A stretch of DNA of 64,000 bases from Humulus lupulus (GCF_963169125.1 NC_084800.1:54978866-55042865), one strand, 5' to 3'; positions 1 through 12,279 are shown, counted from the first letter of the stretch. Notes: generated by a model from the sequence alone, not told the origin. Translations and numbers: made by a program.

Positions 1-1
1 G

Positions 2-2491
2 CCGCGCCAGGGGTGGCAGCCACCGTCGCCTATACGGTTCCCTCCGTCACCCATAAGATATCCTTCGCCCCCACACAGAAACGCTCAACCTGTTCGAGAT
101 CAGGATCAAGGGCGTGCGGGGGAAAGACAAGGAAACAGGGAGACTTTCCAGGAGCGGAGAGGCGCTCCATCTGAGAGAAGTCAGACGTCTCGGTCTCGCA
201 CTGCGGAGATGAGGCGACGTGGAAAGAATCCATCGTGAAATAACCGAACAATGAGTTTCACCAGTGATGAGTCCGGAGAGACCAGGTCCATCAGTAAACA
301 CGACCGAGGTCGTAAGAATACTGGAAGTCGCAAGAATCATCCTGACCTGCGAAATCATCTGAATCAGAGTCGGGGGAATGGAGATCAAACAAATCTGAAC
401 CTGAGGGATCGCTTGAATGAGCATAGAGATCCCTTACGAAGACGCGAGCCTAGAATCACTATCAATGACAGTCAATTCCAGACAGCACCTTCTACTGACC
501 CAGTCCAAGAAAGAATCGATCAGCTCGAAAGAGCCTTTAGGCTCTTAAAGAATGAACGAGGAAATGGTCGCTATGAGGACTCTGATGAGGAGCTCGAGCC
601 GTTTGCTCCCCATATTTCTGACACTCAATTCCCTCAAGGTTTTCGGATTCCTCACGTCCCTACGTTTGAAGGAAAGACCGACCCGTGTAGTCACCTAAGC
701 ACGTTCAACACTATCAGGAGAGCCAGTAACGTGGGTTACGAGCTCAAGTGCATGCTGTTTCCAACATCATTGGCAGGACCTGCCAAAAGTTGGTTCGAAA
801 AGTATAAGAGACACTCAATAACCTCATGGGAGCAGTTGTCTAAAGACTTTAAAAAGCAGTTCAGAGCAATGGTAGGGGTCAGACCAGAAGCGTCCACCTT
901 AATTAACGTCCGGCAGCAACCGGGCGAAACATTGAAGAGTTACTTAACAAGATTTAATCTGGAAGTAGCCCGAGCTCGGGATGTGGATGACAGTGGACAC
1001 CTCATGGCTATCAGAGCTGGCGTATTACCGGGAAGTGCCCTTTGGGACGACATGCAAGGGAAACCGGTAAGGTCAATAACCGAGTTTAACAGACGAGCGC
1101 AGAGGTTTGTCAATGTAGAGGAAGCGAGGTCGACGCTTAAAGCGACCTCCCAATATGAAACTACAACAATAAACATCAACTCTGCCTCCACCTCGGCGGA
1201 CCCAGCGGCACCAAAGCCTGCCTCGGAGAACCCCTCCAAGAGGAAAAAGACCGAAGGAAGTAACCTCGAAGCTGAGGGAGGAAAGAAAAAGAAAGGGGAG
1301 AGGTATTTCTCCGTGTATAAGGTATACACCGAGCTCAATGAGTCTCGGGAGAACATATACCTGGCTAATGAGAACCAGGTCCCCTTTAGGCGCCCTGACC
1401 CGATGAGAAATCAAAAATCCAAGAGGGATTCCAGTAAATATTGTCGGTTCCACAGAGACACCGGACATACGACCAATGAATGTCGACAACTGAAGGACGA
1501 GATCGAAGGGTTGATCTCGAGAGGTTACTTCCGGCATTATGTCAAAAACCAGAGTACTAGTCAGGCGGCCACGAGCCAGAGAGTAGCCGCGCCTCCGACC
1601 ACACAAAACAATAACTCCCGATCTCGGGAAGAGGACAGGCCCCCGCCGATCGATGGAGAGGATGTAATAACCATCTCGGGAGGGCCTCACCTCGTAGGAG
1701 GGGGCAGGAATGCCCAAAAGAGGTTTGTTAACGAGTTGAAGACAGGGGACGGGTCTCCTTATGAACCCGAACCTAGGGCACCAAAAAGCCAGAGGATTGA
1801 AACACAACCAATAACATTCACCGAGGAAGACGCCTCTCATGTTCAGTTCCCTCATCATGATCCGCTGGTCATCACTCTTCAGTTAGCCAATAAAAGGGTC
1901 CACCGAGTTCTCATAGATAATGGGAGCTCAGTCAACATCCTCTATAAAGCAACCCTCGAGAAGATGGGACTCTCCCTTCGTGACCTGAAAGCATGTGCAA
2001 CTACTTTGTACGGCTTTTCAGGAGAAGGAACTGCCTGTATGGGATCCATTGAGCTCCCCATAACCTTGGGAGACTATCCTGTCTCGGTGACCAAGATAAT
2101 GGAGTTCGTGGTAGTAGACTTACCATCTGCCTACAATGTACTGCTCGGGAGACCCGCCCTGGTCGGGCTGGGGGCAGTTTCATCAGTAAGGCATCTGGCC
2201 CTTAAGTTCCCGACCCCTAGCGGAGTCGGGACGTTGAAAGGAGACCAATTGGCAGGGAGGGAATGTTATAGCATCTCCATGAGAGGAAAGAAACAAACGA
2301 ACGCTCAAGCACTCGTCATCATACAAAACAAAGACGGAACAGTTTTAGAAATTGACGAAGAGATCGATCCTAGCATTGAAGAGAAGGTTGACCTCGAACC
2401 TTTAGAGGAGCTCGAAGAAGTTCAGCTCGAAGAAGCTGATCCCTCAAAGAAGGTGAAGGTCGAAAAACACCTCCAAGACGAGGCCAAATAG
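2..2491 (+). pseudogene. TatA gag and aspartic protease, open to the left edge, two nonsense codons
   Basis: The first ATG in the open stretch is at 251 (746 codons). The same frame continues upstream to base 2 through a TGA at 236-238, and its Pro/Arg-rich translation (PPSPIRYPSPP) matches the gag N-terminus of TatD (PPSPIRYLSPP), so 251 is probably not the true start. Domains from 251: retrotransposon gag capsid around residues 135-250 (SLAGPAKSWFEKYKR), then a zinc knuckle near residue 398 of the form C-x2-H-x4-H-x4-C (CRFHRDTGHTTNEC), where the second Cys of the usual CCHC is His. A retropepsin-like protease near residue 555 has the active site IDNGSS in place of DTG/DSG. The stretch ends at a TAG (2489-2491) where reading simply continues into RT in the same frame. 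Confidence 0.9.
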
Positions 2492-3718
2492 CAATTAATC
2501 TGTTTTTTGAAGAAAAACCAGGATGTCTTCGCATGGTCGCATTCTGACATGGTGGGGATAAGCCCGAATGTAGCAAGCCACGCTCTAAACATAGACAAAA
2601 GCTTTCCCCCAAAGCAACAAAAGCAAAGGCAGCTGGACGAAAACAGAAAGAAAGCAATGAAGGAGGAGGTTGACAGGTTAAAGGCAAACCATTTCATTAG
2701 GGATGCCTTTTACCCTGACTGGGTAGCCAATCCGGTGTTGGTCCCAAAGCCCAATGGGACGTGGAGAACTTGTATTGACTACTCAAATCTCAACAAAGCT
2801 TGCCCAAAAGACTGTTTTCCTTTACCAAGGATTGACCAGTTCGTAGATGCCACGGTGGGGCATGGCCTGATGTCGTTCATGGATGCCTATTCTGGATATA
2901 ACCAGATTCTCATGCACGCCCCCGACCAAGAACATACGAGCTTCATCACGGATAAAGGGCTATATTGTAATAATGTCATGCCATTCGGGCTCAAGAATGC
3001 TGGAGCCACATACCAGCAACTCGTAAACATGATGTTTTCAGAGCAAATAGGGAACAACATGGAGGTTTATGTTGATGACATGCTTGTGAAGTCTCAACTC
3101 AACAAGAACCATGTTGATGACCTCGAAGAGTGCTTCGACGTGCTCATGAAGTATAACATGAAGCTAAATCCTCAGAAGTGCACTTTTGGGGTATCTTCAG
3201 GGAAATTTCTGGGCTTTATTGTGAACTCCCGTGGAATCGAGGCTAACCCCGACAAGATCAAGGCCCTGATTGACATGCCCTCACCTCGAAGGCACAAGGA
3301 TGTCCAAAGTCTGACTGACAGGATGGCGGCCCTAAGCAGATTCATCTCGAAGTCTACAAATCGTGGTCTTCCATTTTTCAACTTGCTGAGAGGAGGTAAG
3401 AAGTTTGAATGGACAGAGGAATGCGAGCTGGCCTTTCAGGAGCTCAAAAAGCACCTTGCGGAACCATCCATCCTGTCAAAACCTGAAACGGGGGAAATAC
3501 TGTACCTATACCTTTCAACTACCGAACACGCGATAAGTGCAGTGCTCGTCCAAGAAGAAGAATGGGTGCAAAGACCCGTTTACTACATCAGTAAAAGATT
3601 ACTGGGGGCAGAGTCAAGATATCCACTGATGGAGAAACTCGCGCTCAGCCTGATTCATTCATCCCGTAAGCTCCGCCCCTACTTTCAGGCACATCCCATC
3701 CATGTGCTGACTGATTAA
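2492..3718 (+). pseudogene. TatA reverse transcriptase and RNase H
   Basis: This segment copies element RNA to DNA and degrades the RNA strand. It is in the same frame as gag-protease, separated from it only by a TAG. From the ATG at 2507 the RT fingers and palm are complete: CIDYSNLNKACPKDCFPLPR, FMDAYSGYNQI, MPFGLKNAGATYQ and the catalytic YVDD near residue 190. A Ty3-type RNase H follows, with AVLVQEE and PVYYISKRL. The reading frame is closed by TAA at 3716-3718, at a position where TatD reads DQPLRQVL straight through, so this is a decay stop and not the end of pol. Confidence 0.92.
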
Positions 3719-4423
3719 CCACTTAGGCAAGTCCTATCTAAACCAGAGGCTTCAGGTCGACTTCTTAAATGGGTTGTTGAGCTCGGACAGTTCGAGATCA
3801 CCTACCACCCAAGAACGTCCATTAAGGCACAGGCATTAGCGGACTTTATAGTAGAATGTACGGGTATCGCCGACGACGAGGTAATAACCACGGCCCACGA
3901 GCTGTGGAAACTTTACGTCGACGACTCGTCAAATGAAAATGGAGCAGGGGCAGGGATCATTTTGGTTACCCCCGAAGGAAGCAGATTTCATTCTGCCCTA
4001 AGATTTGGCTTTAAAGCATCCAATAATGAGGCCGAATACGAGGCTTTACTCGCAGGACTTCGTATAGCTAAGGAGCTCAAAGCTAAAGCTATACATTGCT
4101 ACAGTGACTCCCAGCTGGTAGTTAATCAAATCTTGGGTGAATACCAGGCTCGCGGCACGAGAATGGCAGCTTATTTGGAGAAGGCAAAATCAGCGTTAGA
4201 GTGTTTCGAATTCTATACAATCGAACAAGTTCCCCGCGAGCAGAATTCAAATGCAGATGCCTTAGCTCGACTCGCAACGTCCGCCGAAAATGAAGAGCTG
4301 AATGTCGTACCCATAGAACACCTACCAGCGCCTAGCATTAACGAGCCAGAAGAGGAAGATGTGTGTATGATCGAAACAGAGCTGACTTGGATGACCCCGA
4401 TAGTTGATTATCTCGAAAATTGA
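3719..4423 (+). pseudogene. TatA second (archaeal-type) RNase H
   Basis: A second RNase H after the Ty3-type one is a hallmark of Tat elements. Visible acidic and active-site blocks are YVDDSSNENG, NNEAEYEALLAGLRIA, YSDSQLVVNQ and NADALARLA, in the RNase HI order D-E-D-D. It is in frame with the upstream RT and the downstream integrase. It is bounded by TAA at 3716-3718 and TGA at 4421-4423, both inside what should be one polyprotein. The role of the second RNase H (for example polypurine tract processing) is proposed in the literature and is not shown by this sequence. Confidence 0.88.
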
Positions 4424-5623
4424 GTTCTTCCAAAAGATCGGAACCAAGCTCGAAAGTTGATGTATCAACTTCCCCGTTACACAATCTTGGATGGAAGGCT
4501 GTACCGAAGGGGATATTCCATGCCGTTACTCAGGTGCGTAACCCCTCCCGAAGCTAAGAAAATCATTGAAGAAATTCATGAGGGGTTCTGCGGAGATCAC
4601 ACTGGGGGGCACAACCTGTCCAAGAAGATCATACGCCAGGGATATTTCTGGCCAACCATTAAAGCGGATTCTTTCGAGTATGTGAAGAAATGTGACAAAT
4701 GCCAGAGATTCACCACGATACCTCGAGCCCCACCATCTGAGCTGACCATGATGACATCCCCATGGCCTTTCGCGGTATTGGGCATCGACCTCATAGGCTC
4801 TTTCCCGACTGGAAAAGGCAGAGTGAAATATGCTGTAGTCGCCGTGGATTACTTCACAAAATGGACGGAGGCTGAACCATTGGCAACTATAACCTCAAAG
4901 AAAATCCTTGATTTTGTTGTAAAGAGCATCGTTTGCCGATACGGAGTGCCGAGGAAGATCGTATCCGACAACGGAACCCAGTTCGATTGCGAACTATTCT
5001 CCAATTTTTGTGAAAAGAACGGTATAATAAAGAGTTTTTCATCAGTGGCTCACCCTCAAGCGAATGGCCAGGTCGAAGCTGTGAACAAAACTCTCAAGAG
5101 TTCACTAAAGAAAAAGTTGGAGGAAGCAAAAGGACGGTGGCCCGAAGAATTTCCCCAAGTCATTTGGGGATACAGGACAACGGCTCGAACCTCGACAGGA
5201 CATACCCTGTTCTCTCTAGCATACGGCTGCGAGGCAATGTTGCCCATAGAAGTCGAAATCCCAACGATCCGAACTCAGATTTACGACCAAAGTTCAAACC
5301 ATACTCATCTCGAGGAAACCTTAGACTTGATTGAAGAAAAAAGAGAAGAGGCCCAGCTGAGAAACGCTGCCTACCAGCAACGAACTACCAGATATTTCAA
5401 CAAGAGGGTTCAAGATTGAAAATTCGGAATGGGAGATCTGGTGTTAAGACGCGTATTCTTGGCTACTCGAGATCTGGCAACTGGAGTGCTCGGGCCGAAC
5501 TGGGAAGGACCATACCAGATAGAGTCAGTCATCCGACCTGGTGTGTACAAACTTGCGAGATTGGACAGGAGCCTAGTACTGCGAGCATGGAATGGCGAAC
5601 ACCTTAGACCTTACTATCTGTAG
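4424..5623 (+). pseudogene. TatA integrase and pol C-terminus
   Basis: The integrase joins element DNA to the genome. An HHCC zinc-binding domain (HEGFCGDHTGGH then CDKCQRF) is followed by the catalytic core D-D-E: D in GIDLIGSFP, D in VSDNGTQFD, E in ANGQVEAVNKTLK. After TGA at 5417-5419 the same frame runs on through a GPY-like C-terminal module (GPNWEGPYQIESV) to the natural stop TAG at 5621-5623. TatD ends in the same way (HLKRYYQ against HLRPYYL here). The interior TGA lies where an Arg codon would be expected. There is no chromodomain. Confidence 0.91.
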
Positions 5624-5850
5624 TGTAGGAAAAGTGTTGCCTATAACCATGAGTTTCTATTTGTATTAGCTTATTTGTTTTTGAATGTCATCAAATAAAA
5701 GTTCCATTTCGTTCAAATATGTTATCTCTTTTCATTTTTGCAATCTCTCTTAATTTAATAACCTATGGTCACACTCATAGGATATTAAGGGGGCATCATT
5801 GGTACAAATACCATCAGCTTAAAAAATAAAATAACATATACAAAAAAAAA
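5624..5850 (+). other. TatA start of 3' untranslated region
   Basis: AT-rich sequence directly after the pol stop and before the tandem array, with no ORF or domain. It contains an isolated hairpin around 5763-5780 (CTATG...CATAG). Confidence 0.5.
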
Positions 5851-6480
5851 AACATATAAAGTATTTGGATGTAACCAAATACGCGAGCCTAGAGAGTTCG
5901 GATATAACCGAATTATCAAGAACATATAAAGTATTTGGATGTAACCAAATATGCGAGCCTAGACAGTTCGGATATAACCAAATTATCAAAAACATATAAA
6001 GTATTTGGATGTAACCAAATACGCGAGCCTAGATAGTTCGGATATAACCGAATTATCAAAAACATATAAAGTATTTGGATGTAACCAAATACGCGAGCCT
6101 AGAGAGTTCGGATATAACCGAATTATCAAAAACATATAAAGTATTTGGATGTAACCAAATACGCGAGCCTAGAGAGTTCGGATATAACCGAATTATCAAA
6201 AACATATAAAGTATTTGGATGTAACCAAATACGCGAGCCTAGATAGTTCGGATATAACCGAATTATCAAAAACATATAAAGTATTTGGATGTAACCAAAT
6301 ACGCGAGCCTAGATAGTTCGGATATAACCGAATTATCAAAAACATATAAAGTATTCGGATGTAACCAAATATGCGAGCCTAGATAGTTCGGATATAACCG
6401 AATTATCAAAAATATATAAAGTACTTGAATATAACCAATTACGCGAGCTGAGATAGTTCGGACATAACCAAATTATAAAA
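5851..6480 (+). repeat. TatA 3'-UTR tandem array, 70-bp unit, 9 copies
   Basis: Units start with AACATATAAA at 5851, 5921, 5991, 6061, 6131, 6201, 6271, 6341 and 6411, an exact 70-bp period with few substitutions; the last copy is the most diverged. Each unit has two related halves, each a short hairpin: TTTGG-ATGTAA-CCAAA and TTCGG-ATATAA-CCGAA, so the unit looks like an old dimer of about 35 bp. Tandem arrays between pol and the 3' LTR are known in Tat/Ogre/Retand elements and are thought to seed satellites. Decayed single hairpins (TTTGGAATTAACCAG, TTTGGAACAAACCAG) continue to about 6540. Confidence 0.95.
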
Positions 6481-7029
6481 AAAAATAGAAAACGTTTGGA
6501 ATTAACCAGATGTGCAAACTAAACAGGTTTGGAACAAACCAGCCAAAAAACTAATCGATGATAAGTAGGAACCTAAATCTACTTCGAGATAAGTCGAGAT
6601 CGAGGCTGGAATATCTTAAAGAAAATAGTTTCGAACTCTTAACCTCGGAGCAAAAACTGAGGATGAGGAAAAGTGACTAAACAAAAAAGATATAACCAAA
6701 TCATTCACATTACATACCATATAAGTACTTTCGGGTTCATGGTTAAAGTAATATCCGACTTTGGAAATTAACGAGGTCGGAAGAGGATAATTTGAACAAA
6801 CTGTGCATGAATGCATTGAGCTTCGAACCAAAATCCACAATATGTTTGTATGACTAAATAAACATAACTGATTCATCAATATAAAATATGCCAAATATTT
6901 CGAGCCAAGAAATGTAAAGCATATATAAGTAATATTTAAAGAAATTGTATCAGCCCCGAGGGCATAAATTAAAATAATTACAAAAATAAGGGGATGCAGC
7001 CCCAATAAATGGTTCCCCCGAGATCAGAG
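6481..7029. other. TatA spacer between array and antisense gene
   Basis: AT-rich. It begins with degenerate relatives of the 70-bp unit and then has no convincing coding potential. It probably contains the 3' UTR and poly(A) region of the antisense gene that ends at 7030. Confidence 0.4.
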
Positions 7030-9964
7030 TCAAGGAAGAGGAGTCTCCTTGGCCTTCTCAGCATCTGCAGCACCGGATTCCTCAGGACGAATAGTATGAC
7101 TATTCTCCTGAGCTCCCTTCGAAACGACGTCCCGAGCAGCCTTTTCCTTCTCGAGCTGCTCAGCCTTCTCCTTCTCGAACTGTTCAGCCTCTTCCTTATC
7201 GAGCCGAGCATTCCACCTTTCAAGAAGCGGCGCCTCGTGAGGACCTAAGAAGCTGGTGTCCAGATCTTCATTGTAGGCCCACATTCGGTACATAGCAGAG
7301 TCAACTGCTTGTTCCTTCTTCTCTTTGTATTCAGCAAGGAGGCGAGTTTTTTCATCCTCCATGATCTCGAAGGTGGCAGCCTTGTCCTCTTCAAGCTTCT
7401 TGTTGGTCTCCTGAAGCTGGGTGATCTCCTTCTTATGCTCCTCGAGCTCAGCTTTCAGCTTCCCGAGCTCAGTGGCCATGTTTTCACGTTCCTTGGCTTC
7501 TGCCTCAAGCTTCGCATTCGCTGCCTTCAGATCATCGCATGCTTTGAGCTGGAGATCCTTCGCTTCCTGAGCATGAGACTTGCTCGAGTGGACCTCATTG
7601 TTCATCTTATAGTTGAGCTGGGCAGTGAAGGCAAGAGCCTGAAAAAAGGAAAAAACCACCATTAGCTCCAGGTAAGTGTGATTATAAGCAGAAAAGAAAG
7701 GACTATAGAAGGATACTCACCGCGGCAGTATGCTCGATACTCTTCTCGTAGAGAAAAGTGCAGTCTCGGGTGTCATTTAAGCACTGCCATTGGGGAGCTT
7801 CGAGACTGCCATAGCTCTGGCCGATCCGGGACATAACATCTGAGACCAGCGTAGATCCATGGGACCCAGCGGCATTATCAACCACATATGCATCCATGTG
7901 GGTGGAGACTGATAGCTTCTATGCTCGAGAAGCAGAAGGCCTTCTAGAAGGCGGACCTAAGGAGGGCAAAACCGCCACGGGGGGTTGGGGCTCAGCCATA
8001 GCGGAGGGACCAACCAGCGAAGTCGGCGCCACTTCCGAGGCAACGACCTGCGAGGACGGCGCCGTTGTGGAAGCACCGGCCTGGGAAGTCGCCGCAACGA
8101 TGGAGCTCGAAACCGGCGGAGCAAGGGGAGGTGTTTTCTTGGACCTCTTGGGGCCTTTGCCCAGCTGGTCAGTCTTCTGCGCCCCCGCTCTGGGGCGCTT
8201 GCTCCTCTTGGCGCCGGCGCCGTCAATGATGTTGTCGAGGTCGGAGTCCATCTTGCCTGCACAAGTGACAACACATGAGTTAATAAAAGAGAAGCATACA
8301 AGTTGTTTCAGTATCACAGACATATAAAGTGATGATAGAAGAAACCTAACTGGAACTCTCCCCTAAGCTCAAACTTGGGGACCATGAAATTCCCCCGTCT
8401 TCAGAGGATGCGGGGGGAGTGCCTTCCCTATATGTGGGTGATAACCTCGAGAGGTCCCTATAATCATTGGTCCCATACTGAACGGCTATCCCGTTCCACA
8501 TCTCGTCCGTGGTGTACATGGTGTCGTATTTCCCGAGCCCACTATCAAACCTATGGACGCAGTCATTTACCCAACTCCATATGTAGAAGTGGTATCTATC
8601 CTGTGGGCACGAGACTAACCTATTGGGCCTGTGTTTTAGTAAAGCGGGGGACCACATTCTCGAGGTAGGAAGGACTTTACCTTCATCCGGATCCGAGCTC
8701 GAGGCTTCATCATTAGCCTCATTCCCAGACAGCGGACTCCTCGGGCGAACTGGAAGTGGCGGCCTCGTTTCTCTCCTCGGAGGAAGGGCGCCTGTGGGCA
8801 GTGGCACCTGCTCCCAGTGTTCGTATTTTTTATTGGACCAGTCAAAGGTAGACTGGCCCTCCCCCAAAAGTCCGCACTTTCAGAGCTTATCCTCGTGTAG
8901 AAGGTATAAGAGGGACCTCCTGCCATGAGGAAGTTGGAGCTGGGTCTCCCTATGCTCCTTCATTGTATCGTCGGGAGTGGGACGCTGAAAATTGGCTGAA
9001 AGATAACATATTTCTACTAAGTACGGATCTAAGAACTAAAGTCACGAGCACAAAAATAAATATAACAAGAATACTTACAAATCTGCCTGAGCGAATAGTG
9101 TCGAGACGGGGACAGACCGTCTGTCCAGAAGAAGGCCCTTTTGAAATCGGGCGGATGATTGGGAAGATCCTCAAAGACCTTCTTCTCCTTGGGATAGCTC
9201 GAGAGGTAATAGAAGCCATCCCCTCCCTGAGCTCGGGAGGGGTTACTTTTCAGACAAAAGAGATACAAGATCTCTTGAGGCGAAGGTCCTTTCCACTCCA
9301 TCTCGTGGTATAAGGACCTCAGGGCGGACAGTACCCTGTAAGAGTTGGTGTTGAGTTGGAACGGGGCCAGCCCAACGAAATCCGTGAAGTCCTTGAAAAA
9401 AGACTTCAAGGGCAACAGAGCTCCTGCCCTCATATGTTCCTAGCTCCAGGCCGCGTATTTCACACTGGCGTCGCGGCCCCCAAGGGCGAAGCAGCTTCGT
9501 TCATGGTTGGCCGGAGGTCGACACTTCAAGGAGCCTGACAGGCTAAGGCCGTGGAAAGCTAGGATGTCAGTTATCTGACTTGTTGTGGTAACCGAGCTCT
9601 AGTAGTGCTCGGCCTCGAACATCTCTCTCCTCGGCTGCGAGGAAGAAGGTTCCCCCATTAGTGAAAATTTGAGCTCTCCCGGAGGGAACGCGACAGTAAC
9701 CTTTAACGCAGGGTCGAGAGGAATCGGCCTAGGTCCTGAATTGGATTCCGGGTAGAGGGCCTCCCGAAGAACTCTCCTCTTCCCCTCTATGACCTCGTCT
9801 ATCTGGCAGCGGTAGTGAGCTCGAATGTCCTCTTGCTCACGAGCGAGCTCGTATTCTCTTATCCGACGTTGATTCCGGGCGAATAGCGATTCTGGGCTCG
9901 GAGATTTTGGCTCATAAGGGATTTCCAGCAACGACCCCCACCGTCTTTCCAGATTCTGTGACAT
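7030..9964 (-). pseudogene. TatA antisense gene, Transposase_28-like ('putative gypsy type transposon') protein, exons 2-5
   Basis: Four coding exons can be placed by GT/AG sites and by comparison with TatD: 9964-9079, about 8970-8351, 8256-7721 and 7638-7030. Exon 2 starts MSQNLERRWGS right after a CTAG acceptor and carries the domain block LPLKSFFKDFTDFVGLAPF, as in Pfam Transposase_28 proteins. Exon 4 is basic and Ala/Pro-rich (KRSKRPRAGAQK). Exon 5 is a long coiled coil ending in the conserved YRMWAYNEDLDTSFLG block and a Glu/Lys-rich tail. TAG codons at 9599-9601, 9440-9442 and 7919-7921 interrupt otherwise open exons, each one transition from Trp or Gln. Exon 3 is uncertain and probably frameshifted. 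Function is unknown; it is a retrotransposon accessory gene, not a host gene. Confidence 0.78.
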
Positions 9965-10472
9965 CTAGCGAGAAAGAAAAAATGGTGAGGGCCATGCATG
10001 CAAGAGTTCCGAGCTCGAACTTATGAGCTCGGGGTTTTAGGAGTAAAACAAGCTAAATATCAAGACCCTTATTGAAGAGTCAGGGCGTGCGTTCCACGAA
10101 AAAGAAAGGAGCGTGGATAATTTTTTGAAAATCCCGAAAATCAAGGGAAAAGAAAGTGGCGGTTAACCAGGAAAGGCAACCTTAGGTTTCGTGCATTTAT
10201 CAAGGCCCATGTTTTTTACCCGAAAACTTAGTATACAATAAGCGTCGCCTAAAAATTTCAAAACCCAGAAAATTGGAACCTCATTCAAACATGAAAACTG
10301 GGTATAAGCCAGTGATGTAAATCCAGCATGGAAGTCTAAAAAGCATAAGAGCCTATCGGATCAAAACCTCCTATCGTATTATGCTAATGATGTAAACTAG
10401 TATATACATGTACACAACAAGAACAGTTTGAATAAAAACTGACAAAATGGGAAACAAAGATTGCTTACTTAC
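9965..10472 (-). other. TatA antisense gene 5'-UTR intron
   Basis: On the minus strand a GTAAGT donor (plus-strand acttac at 10467-10472) and a pyrimidine-rich TTTCTTTCTCGCTAG acceptor directly abutting the ATG at 9964 define a 508-bp intron. TatB and TatD have the same intron in the same place, 518 and 523 bp long. Confidence 0.7.
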
Positions 10473-10700
10473 ACAATAATGGCGATTGCAGGGAGATTTT
10501 CGATTGAAGAAGAGGTTGCAAATACGAACTCACGGACTCGAACAGACCGGGATTTCTTTGCTTCTTTGGCCGATAAAACATGCACAGAATAGAAACTTGA
10601 TGAGGAGGTCTCTGGTTTCGTTTTTCTTCTTTTCTTGCTTTTGGTAAACGAAGGTAAAAATGAAGATGAAGAATGGGGTCTCGTATATATAGGTGGAAAA
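10473..10700 (-). promoter_or_regulatory. TatA antisense promoter and noncoding exon 1
   Basis: A TATA box (minus-strand TATATATA, 10684-10691) lies about 210 bp upstream of the exon 1 donor. TatB has CTATAAATA at 17511-17519 and TatD has TATATAAAAG at 22003-22012 in the equivalent place. The transcription start is inferred, not shown. Confidence 0.6.
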
Positions 10701-10941
10701 AGGGGGATTAATCCGGGGCGTTGAATGAAATCCTTGCTAAATCGGACGGATGGGAATCAATGACAAGATGGCGCCGAAAAGGTGGCAGACGGATGATCGT
10801 GGGCATGTTCCCAAGGTACTCAAGTACCAAAAATAAGCAATACCCAGCTGACGCGTGTCCATTTTCAAAGGTGTGACGGTACAGTTCTCAAAGAAAGTAG
10901 TTCAAAAGTTTCCTTCTCTTAGGATTCGAACAAATACTTTT
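10701..10941. other. TatA region between antisense promoter and polypurine tract
   Basis: No ORF. The segment ending AGTTTCCTTCTCTTAGGATTCGAA is closely repeated in TatB at about 17640-17755, so it is a conserved part of the element and probably contains upstream elements of the antisense promoter. Confidence 0.4.
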
Positions 10942-10953
10942 GAGGGGGCAAGA
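10942..10953 (+). other. TatA polypurine tract
   Basis: GAGGGGGCAAGA immediately precedes the TG of the 3' LTR, as required for plus-strand priming. TatB has GAGGGGGCAAAA and TatD has GGGGGGCAAA on its sense strand at the same place. Confidence 0.85.
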
Positions 10954-11751
10954 TGTTACACCCATATTTCGAGCTATGTTAAATATGACCTCGAAAGTTG
11001 GACTCGCGAATAAGTGGACTCATAAGGTTGGAAACATGCTCCAGGATCGAATGTCGAGCCTGCAGGACATAGACGACCTCGAGTATGGTGACCTCGAAGT
11101 ATTCATGATCTCGAAAGATAGCTCCGGGGACGCTCTCATCTTCAGGGACGATCTCGGATCAGGGGTCCCGAGCTCGACGCACATACGATCTCGAAAGCCA
11201 TGTGGCCTCAGGAGATGTTTTAGCTCGATAGATGACGGGAAACCTGGGAAGCTAAAGCCTTAGAGATACGCGATAACCACCTTGAATATCTACAAGTGTT
11301 ATAAATACGAGATGTAATCCTCATTTATTATTGTAAATCCCCTAGAATCGTGGGATATTATTTGGTCAGTTATATGTCTCCTGATCTTGAGGGGACATTT
11401 CCTTTTATATATGATTATAGGCATTTAAAGCCATTTATTTTATTTACACAAAAAGAGTAACTACCCAAAATATGTGGGATAGTATTCTACAGCCTTCTCT
11501 ATAAATAGAGAGGCCATATACCATTGTAAAGGACCGAAATTCTGATCTTTGAGAGAAAACTCTGAAGAATTCATTCCTGAAGAGTTCTCAGAGATAATCT
11601 TGAGTTTAATAACAGAGACTCGTGGATTAGGCAGATTTAACTGCTGAACCACGTAAAAATCGTGTGTTTATATTGTTTTATTTCAATTGGCCATTATCAA
11701 TTATTGTTTATGTGCTCTTCTTTCACTGTTTGACGAAAAGCGGCGTCAACA
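10954..11751 (+). repeat. TatA 3' LTR (798 bp)
   Basis: It starts TGTTACACCCATATTTCGAG after the PPT and ends AAGCGGCGTCAACA. A TATA box CTATAAATAG lies at 11499-11508. TatB, TatC and the solo LTR at 49199 belong to the same LTR family. The 5' LTR is outside the window, so age and target duplication cannot be judged here. Confidence 0.9.
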
Positions 11752-12279
11752 ATATGTGTAACAAGCCCTGTAGGCATTGGCTGAATCAAACAGTGTGCAC
11801 AAGTGAAATCGGGCCCATAAAAATGTGAAAGTAAAAGAAAGAGCATAAAAGTAAAGTTTGAAAGTGCATGAGCAATAAATGAAATGCATAAGTATATACA
11901 AGTCAGCATATTAGTATATGTGCACTACAAACTCACGACATTCATGTGTATGTGTATGCATGAGATTTGCTTACTGAGCGTTATCTCATTATGTTATTTT
12001 CCAACATTTTTCCAAGTGTGGCTTTAGCTGTTGAGCAACTTGTGGAGCACGGACTCAGTGGCAATGCAATAGTGGTTTAGAGTTTTCATATGGCTGCATT
12101 GAATTTAAAGTATTCATACATGTAATAATTTCTATTAATAAGTTTATATAAAAATTTTAAATTTTTTTGTATTTCTTTGTATCATTGTATTTAATTCATT
12201 TGGTCAAGTACCTAACATACTCGTAAACCCTAGAATTACGAGTATGTGGCAGACATACCCTACCTTAGGGTCGTCACAA
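11752..12279. repeat. LTR-like terminal fragment, probably chromovirus
   Basis: It contains features of a gypsy LTR 3' end: the GAGCAACTTGTGGAGC region, AT-rich sequence, CCTTAGGGTCGTCACA at its right end and no ORF. Its left side is cut by TatA. Assigned on general resemblance only. Confidence 0.4.

Larger units (their letters stand above)
1..11751 (+). mobile_element. TatA: Tat-lineage Ty3/gypsy LTR retrotransposon, 3' portion
   Basis: The order gag, protease, RT, RNase H, second (archaeal-type) RNase H, integrase, with a long 3' region before the LTR, is diagnostic of the plant Tat lineage. The window opens inside gag, so the 5' LTR, primer site and gag start lie to the left. After pol come a 70-bp tandem array, a large antisense gene, a polypurine tract and a 798-bp 3' LTR that ends in GTCAACA. 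The element cannot make a full polyprotein because the frame has five nonsense codons (236, 2489, 3716, 4421, 5417). No frameshift was found in the pol frame. Confidence 0.93.

Noticed and set aside
5851..6480. CRISPR-like regular repeats
   Set aside because: Units are contiguous 70-bp copies without unique spacers, inside a plant retrotransposon.
7896..8928. Plus-strand ORFs over the TatA antisense gene
   Set aside because: Shadows: the minus-strand frames carry splice sites and homology to TatD.
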